Below are positions 57,972 through 64,000 of a stretch of DNA of 64,000 nt, in pieces (within the stretch, counting starts at the first letter, position 1; each line of letters begins with the position of its first letter). The position numbers were made by a program, and so were the translations under genes. The stretch spans positions 113,434,328 through 113,498,327 of the forward strand of contig CM019064.1 in assembly GCA_009667805.1 (NCBI GenBank), given 5' to 3'. This stretch comes from Leptobrachium leishanense (taxonomy: Eukaryota > Chordata > Amphibia > Anura > Megophryidae). A model generated the notes under the pieces. That model searched no databases. It saw only the letters and a list, made by a program, of their open reading frames with translations, and was not told the DNA's origin.

Positions 57972-58022
57972 CTCCATCTTCAAAGATAATGGTGAGGCAT
58001 AGTATGCCCCTCCATGTAGATG
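57972..58022 (-). CDS. ccdc80: Candidate small CCDC80-like exon (HLHGGAYYASPLSLKME)
   Basis: On the minus strand the acceptor TTATTAGAG precedes 51 bp that end at GAG, followed by a strong donor GTGAGT. The open frame reads HLHGGAYYASPLSLKME and joins in phase 0 to VSIFREHR at 52053. Support comes from splice signals and phase; I cannot place the residues in CCDC80 with certainty. It lies 150 bp from the end of hAT element B. Confidence 0.4.
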
Positions 58023-60492
58023 CTCTAATAAATAAAATCAAAAGTAATCTCTCTCATCAAAGGAGAGATTATGTCATAGACAAATGATCAGGCTTTAAAA
58101 AGAAGGTTCTATGGAAACAAATCTTCATATAAACAAAACATGGGTTTCTATAAAGCATCTCATTGTAAGAAAATGACCTTCAACTTTGTTTAGCTTGAAT
58201 TCAGAATATGTTTTACATTAAGTTATGTATTTTCATATTCCAGGCCCTTATCTTACCCTTTGAAGTCATTTAGACAGGCGTATACTATTACAAGTGTACA
58301 TTTAAGTAACGGGAAAAAATGTAAATAGAAAAGTGAGGATGTATTGCCTGTCATGAAATACTTTATGACTAATGAAACATTTATGAACCCCATGTGCTCC
58401 CTTAACCCTCTATGAGTAATGGATGACAGAATTTGTAGCAATAAGAATAAGAATAATAAGAAGAAGTAGTGTGTTTATGGCAGACAACAATGATGAGTTG
58501 AATGAGTTGACTTCTTCAACAATTCTTTCTTAGATGTACAATCATATGGTTTACTATTGAAAGACTTGATTAAGTTTGCATGCGCAAAGGAACATTGCCT
58601 GAATAAAGACCCTCCTCCTTCCTATTGTTTTGTGTGCCTGATTTCATCATCTCTATTTTTCAAGTTATTATTAGGTCGGCAACCCTGGAATTTGGAGTGC
58701 GTATATTTCATCCATGTTTATGGACCCAATTTTTCTCTACTTGGTGCAATATACCACTCTTTTTTCAGTATTAAATCAATATCTTACACTTAAGCCACCA
58801 TATCAATTTAATATTCATTTATATACATGTTGTCCAGAGGTCATGTTGAAAATAATTAAGTGGGGTAACTCACCAAGAATTCTGCCTACGCTACCCCACC
58901 AAGAAATAAATTTAATCTACTTGTACTCCATACTGAAATTTGATATTGACAATAAAACAATCACCAGGATCGGTTTTCGGGATCTATAATAATTATCATG
59001 AATATCATATTTATTGTAATTTTAAGAGAAAGATATAACTTCAGTCTAAAAAATTTGGCTTTTCAGTTATGTGGAGTACTCAGGTCCCCTTGGAAAAAGT
59101 GAAGGAACTGCGTTCCCATGACTTGCCGCTCATCTTGACCCCTGATGTCATCATAATAATTCTCTAATCCCAACACATATATTTATATATTCTCTGGGCT
59201 GGGTTTTAGGGAATCATTATGATGATTTATCATGATTTAACAGGGAAACATATGATTGAATACGTAACTGTACTATACTTTCACTGAGTGTGGTGCAAAT
59301 GGGAACTTTAGCCCCCCCAAAAAATACCGAGGGAACTGCATTCCAAGCATTCTTGCTTGAGTTGACACCTGGAGCTATCATTCTGTGCTATTCTTTAATA
59401 ATAAATTCACTTTATCAAAGATTATCATATTTTTCTTGACTTATTCGACAATATTAACACTTTTCCCATTTACTATTCTGTTGACTGCAATGTCAAAGCA
59501 AATAGTCCCTCCTTGGCCACGAGGATGCAAATATTCCCGATATTAATATTAATAATTAATACAATGAGAAGGTTAATATTGTTCTGTAGCAGACAAATAC
59601 ATTGTTTATCAGCAATATAATGCCAATTTACAATTTGTTGAAACAGGAATAACATGAAGTTAAATACAATTTAAATGATGCATCAGCAGTACCAACAAGC
59701 CCCTGTAAAAAAAAAAAGTAAAAAGAACAGTAATAACATTAGCTTTTTTCACAAGACCAGTTTTTTACACCACAGACATTTTTCCTTGGTCTGTATCCCG
59801 ATTCTGGTCGTGCATTGGCATTATAACACAACTCCTTCAGTGTTCCTGGATAAATACAAACCTGTGTGGATCACATCTATTCTGGGAACAAATTATATAG
59901 CCATGACTCTAAGTTAGGTATAAGTACGCAAATGAACAAGAAAATATTTGGACATAGTGTTGGCAGGATTTAAGCAATGTGTACATTGCAAAAGTATAAT
60001 TAATGAATTGCTGTTTAAAATGCTTTGGCATAACGATAAAAATAAGATGTGGTTTGCACATTTTTGTTGCTATCATCACACGACAACCACAAAATAATAT
60101 TAAAGGATCATTGTATGGAATACAGGAACTAAAAGTCTATGGTAGAACGCGATGACACCTTACAATGAAATCACAAGGTTAAGGCCCGCTAAACATATAA
60201 CCTCAATAATATATGTCTGCAAAGTAATGAATGTAGTGCTGCATTTTCTTTTTGGCTAGTTGTGGTTTCAGTTGATGTCTATCATTATAGTGTGTCACAT
60301 AATGAAAAGAAACATAGCTAGACATTTATGTGGCTACTTAAGAGACTGAATAAAAACATGTATGCCATATAGCTTTTTATGTGGTTAAGTCTGTTTGAAA
60401 AGAAAGTGAAAAAAATACTTTTACCTCCACTTTCTTTCTCCAGACCCTTTCACCACCTTAGATACAAATAATTGATGTATCACAGAATATTA
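58023..60492. other. Intronic sequence, nothing recognised
   Basis: AT-rich sequence of the CCDC80-like gene. Two diverged phrases AAGGAACTGCGTTCC (near 59102) and GGGAACTGCATTCC (near 59331) suggest an old duplication. No exon was identified. Confidence 0.4.
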
Positions 60493-60493
60493 G

Positions 60494-63400
60494 ATTATTA
60501 TTATTATTCTTTATTTATAAAGCGCCATCATATTCCGAAGCGCTGTACAATAGGCACAGTATAGACGGGTTACAATACATTGAACAACATTTGACAAACA
60601 GTACAAGAGGGGATGAGGCCCTATTCCCGTAGGAACTCACAATCTAGAGGGGTTGGGGTTGGAAACAGGAGGAGAGGACTGCAAGGTGAGAGTGATTGAT
60701 GGTTGCGTCAGTGAGTTGGTGGTAGGCTTCCCTAAATAGGAATGTTTTAAGGGAGCGTTTGAAGGAAGAGAAGTTAGGGGAAAGTCTGACCGTACGGGGA
60801 GAGTGTTCCAGAGAGTGGGGGCTGCGCGTGAGAAATCCTGCAGTCTATCATGGGGAGAGGTGATGCGGGGAGAAGCTAGGCGCAGGTCATTGTTTGACCT
60901 TAGGGAGCGGGCTGGGGTGTATTTGGTGATTAGTGAGGACAGGTAGTGGGGAGCTGAGTTAGTGAGGGTTTTGTAGGTAAGGATAAGGATTTTGAACTTA
61001 ATTCTGCAGTGGATGGGGAGCCAGTGAAGGGACTCGCAGAGGGGAGCGGCAGAGACAGAGCGGCGGGTGAGGTGAATTAGCCTGGCGGAGGCGTTCAGGA
61101 TGGATTGTAGGGGGGAGAGGCGGGACAGAGGGAGGCCAGATAAGAGATTATTGCAATAGTCAAATCGGGAGATTACCAGGGCGTGTATGAGTTGTTTTGT
61201 GGTAACAGCAGTAAGAAATGGCCGAATTCTGGAAATATTACGCAATTGGTAGCGGCAGGAGAAGGAAAGAGACTGGATGTGGGGGATGAAGGAAAGAGCA
61301 GAGTCAAGTGTAACTCCAAGACAGCGAACTTGGTTTGATAGGGAGATGGTGATACCCTCCACCGTGATAGAGAAGTCAGGAGGTGGGGAGGCATTGGAGG
61401 GAGGAATAAGTAGGAGCTCAGTCTTTGACATGTTGATCTTTAGGTGGTGGGAGGCCATCCAGGAGGAGATGCCAGATAAACAGTCACTGACTTTGGAAAG
61501 GACAGGGGGAGAGATTTCAGGGGTAGAGAGGTAGATCTGAGTGTCATCAGCGTAGAGGTGGTAATTAAAGCCAAAGCTGTTGATGATTTTGCCCAGGGAG
61601 AAGGTGTAGATGGAAAAGAGCAGAGGACCAAGGACAGAGCCTTGAGGTACACCAACAGATAAAGGCAATGAAGAGGAGGAGTTACCAGCAAAGGACACAG
61701 AGAAGGACCTGTTGGATAAATAGGAGTCAACCCAAGCGAGTGCAGTGTCACAGAGACCAAGAGAGCTGAGGGTCTGCAGGAGGAGGGGGTGGTCAACAGT
61801 GTCAAAAGCAGCCGAGAGGTCAAGCAGGATGAGAATAGAATAGTGGCCGTGTTTTTTAGCAGTTAGGAGGTCGTTGGTGACTTTGGTGAGGGCAGTTTCA
61901 GTTGAGTGTAGGGGACGGAAGCCAAATTGCAGGGGGTCAAGTAGGGAATTGGATGACAGGAAGAGGGAGAGGCGGTTGAAGACTAGTTTTTCTAGGAGCT
62001 TAGATGTGAAGGGAAGCAGGGATACAGGACGGTAGTTGGATGGAGAGTTGGGATCGAGGGATGGTTTCTTTAGTAAAGGGGTAACTAGCGCATGTTTGAA
62101 GGCGGATGGGAAGGAGCCGGTGGAGAGAGATAGGTTGAAGATGTGTGTGAGAGCAGGGGTGAGGGAGGAGGAGAGGGGAGGAATTAGATGTGAGGGAATG
62201 GGGTCGAGCGGGCACGTGGTGAGATGTGAGGAGAACAATAAGGAATTGACTTCAGTGGCTGGGAGGAAGCGGCAGAGGGTGGCAGAGGGGACCTCTGGGA
62301 GTGGAGGTGGCAGATAACTATCTTGTGTTGGGATGTTGCTTCTGATAGTTAGAGTTTTCCTGAGGAAGTAGTCTGCCAGGTCCTGAGCGCTGAAGGCAGC
62401 TGAGGGGGGTGGTGTGGGTGGGTGGAGGAGGGTGTTGAAGGTGGACCAGAGCCGTTTAGGGTTGGAGGACAGCGTAGATATAAGAGATGAGAAGAAGGAT
62501 TGTTTGGCCAAGTGGAGGGCAGCGGTGTATGACTGGAGAATAAACTTGAAGTGAACAAAATCAGCTTCAGAGCGGGATTTCCTCCAGGCACGCTCTGCAG
62601 TGCGGGAGCATCTTTGCAGATAGCGTGTCTGGAGGGTGTGCCAGGGCTGAAGCTGGCGGCGTGGGGCCTTACAGAGTCGAAGAGGAGCAAGAGTGTCTAG
62701 AGCAGAGATAAGAGTAGTGTTGTAGTGATTAGTGGCAGCATCAGGGCAGGTGAAGGATGAGGTGTGAGGGAGGTGGTGAAGTAGATTGGAGAATTGATGG
62801 GGATCCATGGCATGTAGATTTCTGTGAGTGTGTGTACGGGGTGGGGGAGCAGGGTGTTTAGGAAGTCCAGATAGGTTGAAAGAGAGAAGGTGGTGGTCAG
62901 AGATGGGGAAAGGGCGACAGGTGAACTCAGAAATGGAGCAGAGGTTGGAAAAGACAAGGTCAATAGCGTGACCATCGCAGTGGGTAGGGAGGAGAGAGGA
63001 TTGCGTGAGTCCAAGGGAGGACGTGAGTGAAAGAAGTTTGGAGGCAGCAGGGGCAGAAGGATCATCAATGGGAATGTTGAAGTCCCTGAGAACTAGGCAT
63101 GGAAGACTAGAAGACAGGAAGTGAGAAAGCCAGGTGGCAAAGTGGTCAAAGAACTGGGAGGTTGGTCCCGGTGGGCGGTAGATGACTGCCACCCTGAGAG
63201 CCAGGGGAGAGAACAGGTGGATGCAGTGTGTTTCAAAGGAGGAGAAGGAGAGGGATGGGGGTGGAGGGAAATGCTGGTAGGTGCAGGTGGGAGAGAGCAG
63301 GATTCCGACCCAGCCACCATTTCTCTCACCCGGTCTGGGGGTATGGCTCAGGTGTAGACCACCATGTGAGAGAGCAGCAACGGAGGCCGTGTCAGAGGGG

Positions 63401-63945
63401 GTTAGCCAGGTTTCAGTTAAAGCTAGGAGGTTGAAGGAGTTTGAAAGGAAGAGGTCATGGATTGCTGTGAGTTTGTTGCACACAGACCGAGTGTTCCAGA
63501 GGGCGCAGGAGAAAGAGGACAGGCACTGAGGGTTTATGGGAATGAGGTTGCTGGGCTTGCAGGGAGGTGATTTATGTGCGATGGAGATAGGATGAGAGGG
63601 AAGTATTGGATGTGTTGTGGGGCCAGGGTTAGGGGATATGTCACCTGCATAGTGTAACAGCAGGAGGGTGAGAAAGAGAAGGTGGGAATGGGATTTGTGA
63701 GAGTGGGAGTGATTGGCAGCATGAGAGTTGGAGGGAGACCATGTTCTGAGGAAACAAAGGAGCTCATGCGAGGCCATCATGTGGGACGAGAGGAGGGAGG
63801 GAGAGATGCAGATAGTGTAGGGGTCGGTGGTAGAGGGGCAGGAGTTCCATTTAAGGAGAAAGGTAGAAGTGAAAAGTAGAAGCGTGAGAGAAAGCATAAT
63901 AATATAGTCGTGTGTTTACCAGATGGAAAATATGGGCCTTGCAGA
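60494..63945 (-). mobile_element. L2 LINE, copy 4, almost intact
   Basis: The minus strand has a 5' UTR resembling copy 3 up to about 63945, one ORF of 1086 codons and a tail whose complement reads (TTA)n CTTTATTTATAAAGCGCC at 60494. Sequence beyond 63945 diverges from the other copies, so the 5' end is not fixed. This is the best-preserved autonomous-type element in the window. Confidence 0.92.
60637..63897 (-). CDS. L2 polyprotein: leader, 2A-like motif, endonuclease, reverse transcriptase
   Basis: A 1086-codon frame. After hydrophobic segments the 2A-like GDISPNPGP stands at residues 85-93 (63645-63619). Endonuclease motifs follow, including VAVIYRPPG and [11 protein letters not shown], but the conserved GDFN reads RDFN ([12 protein letters not shown]), which may affect activity. 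RT motifs are [47 protein letters not shown] and [10 protein letters not shown]. Near 60800 one base is missing compared with copy 1, so the last 40 or so residues are out of frame and the normal FREAYHPTH end is lost. Confidence 0.92.
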   Translation of the reverse strand: MLSLTLLLFTSTFLLKWNSCPSTTDPYTICISPSLLSSHMMASHELLCFLRTWSPSNSHAANHSHSHKSHSHLLFLTLLLLHYAGDISPNPGPTTHPILPSHPISIAHKSPPCKPSNLIPINPQCLSSFSCALWNTRSVCNKLTAIHDLFLSNSFNLLALTETWLTPSDTASVAALSHGGLHLSHTPRPGERNGGWVGILLSPTCTYQHFPPPPSLSFSSFETHCIHLFSPLALRVAVIYRPPGPTSQFFDHFATWLSHFLSSSLPCLVLRDFNIPIDDPSAPAASKLLSLTSSLGLTQSSLLPTHCDGHAIDLVFSNLCSISEFTCRPFPISDHHLLSFNLSGLPKHPAPPPRTHTHRNLHAMDPHQFSNLLHHLPHTSSFTCPDAATNHYNTTLISALDTLAPLRLCKAPRRQLQPWHTLQTRYLQRCSRTAERAWRKSRSEADFVHFKFILQSYTAALHLAKQSFFSSLISTLSSNPKRLWSTFNTLLHPPTPPPSAAFSAQDLADYFLRKTLTIRSNIPTQDSYLPPPLPEVPSATLCRFLPATEVNSLLFSSHLTTCPLDPIPSHLIPPLSSSLTPALTHIFNLSLSTGSFPSAFKHALVTPLLKKPSLDPNSPSNYRPVSLLPFTSKLLEKLVFNRLSLFLSSNSLLDPLQFGFRPLHSTETALTKVTNDLLTAKKHGHYSILILLDLSAAFDTVDHPLLLQTLSSLGLCDTALAWVDSYLSNRSFSVSFAGNSSSSLPLSVGVPQGSVLGPLLFSIYTFSLGKIINSFGFNYHLYADDTQIYLSTPEISPPVLSKVSDCLSGISSWMASHHLKINMSKTELLLIPPSNASPPPDFSITVEGITISLSNQVRCLGVTLDSALSFIPHIQSLSFSCRYQLRNISRIRPFLTAVTTKQLIHALVISRFDYCNNLLSGLPLSRLSPLQSILNASARLIHLTRRSVSAAPLCESLHWLPIHCRIKFKILILTYKTLTNSAPHYLSSLITKYTPARSLRSNNDLRLASPRITSPHDRLQDFSRAAPTLWNTLPVRSDFPLTSLPSNAPLKHSYLGKPTTNSLTQPSITLTLQSSPPVSNPNPSRL

Positions 63946-64000
63946 TGCTTTCTTTAAAGTTTTGGCAGAGATGGACTTCACTGAATTGTTTTGGTAAGTG

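Larger units (their letters stand above)
2123..58022 (-). other. ccdc80: CCDC80-like gene, partial, spliced (gene span)
   Basis: This span links the exons of one spliced gene on the minus strand. The four best exons join with compatible phases (0, 2, 1 at the three junctions) and have GT donors and AG acceptors. Their joined frame matches the C-terminal half of vertebrate CCDC80 (DRO1/URB), a secreted matrix protein with repeated P5/DUF4174 domains related to those of SRPX. The 5' exons lie to the right of the window or in its right end, and the last coding exon lies to the left of position 1. Introns are about 5.9, 1.9, 2.5, 14.9 and 29.9 kb and are packed with transposons. The family is clear; whether this is CCDC80 itself or a close paralogue is not settled from these exons. 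Confidence 0.75.

Noticed and set aside
1..64000. tRNA, rRNA or other structured RNA genes
   Set aside because: None recognised by eye on either strand; a covariance-model search would be decisive.

Overview
The window is eukaryotic, non-coding-rich vertebrate DNA, most likely from an amphibian (probably a frog). The inference rests on one spliced vertebrate-type gene whose exons are scattered over 56 kb, and on the dense load of L2, L1, Ty3/gypsy chromovirus, Penelope-like, hAT, Harbinger-like and piggyBac-like repeats. The species cannot be named from the sequence. Almost every long open reading frame belongs to a transposable element or is an artefact of a tandem repeat.

Host gene. A CCDC80-like gene (secreted extracellular-matrix protein family) runs on the minus strand. 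Four exons are well supported by splice sites, matching phase and continuous protein homology: 49930-50066, 47318-47469, 32125-32228 and 2123-2203. Two further candidate 5' exons are at 57972-58022 and 51999-52053. The remaining exons lie outside the window on both sides. Everything else is intronic or flanking sequence.

Left third (1-16 kb). An LTR at the window edge and a solo LTR with GGAAT target duplications come first. A chromodomain-bearing Ty3/gypsy element (4887-12137, CCATG duplications) follows; it has lost part of its reverse transcriptase and is interrupted by an L2 LINE. A non-autonomous hAT element (12559-13850) made mostly of a 24-bp minisatellite comes next, and then a 5'-truncated L2 copy (14701-15998).

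Middle (16-47 kb). A full-length L1 (16346-22018) has an 11-bp target duplication and decayed ORF1 and ORF2. Two TTAA-flanked piggyBac-like MITEs, a near full-length L2 (about 26573-30125), a CR1-like LINE tail and a series of MITEs follow. Several of these MITEs belong to one GGGCC...TTACAATC/TTACATTC family with 3-bp duplications. Two further hAT elements have perfect 8-bp duplications (38271-38629 and 43306-44210).

Right third (47-64 kb). It holds exons, a 370-bp foldback palindrome, and a Penelope-like GIY-YIG remnant split by two separate solo LTR insertions. A second minisatellite-bearing hAT element (55886-57827) follows; its internal repeat is related to that of the hAT element at 12.6 kb although the termini differ. 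The window closes with an almost intact L2 copy carrying a 1086-codon ORF (60637-63897).

The most interesting structure is the pair of unrelated-ended hAT elements that share the same layout (terminal repeat, CACATGGAT...CCCCAGCTC minisatellite, GC-rich hairpin, terminal repeat). The second is the Penelope remnant, whose ORF continues in pieces between two LTR insertions.
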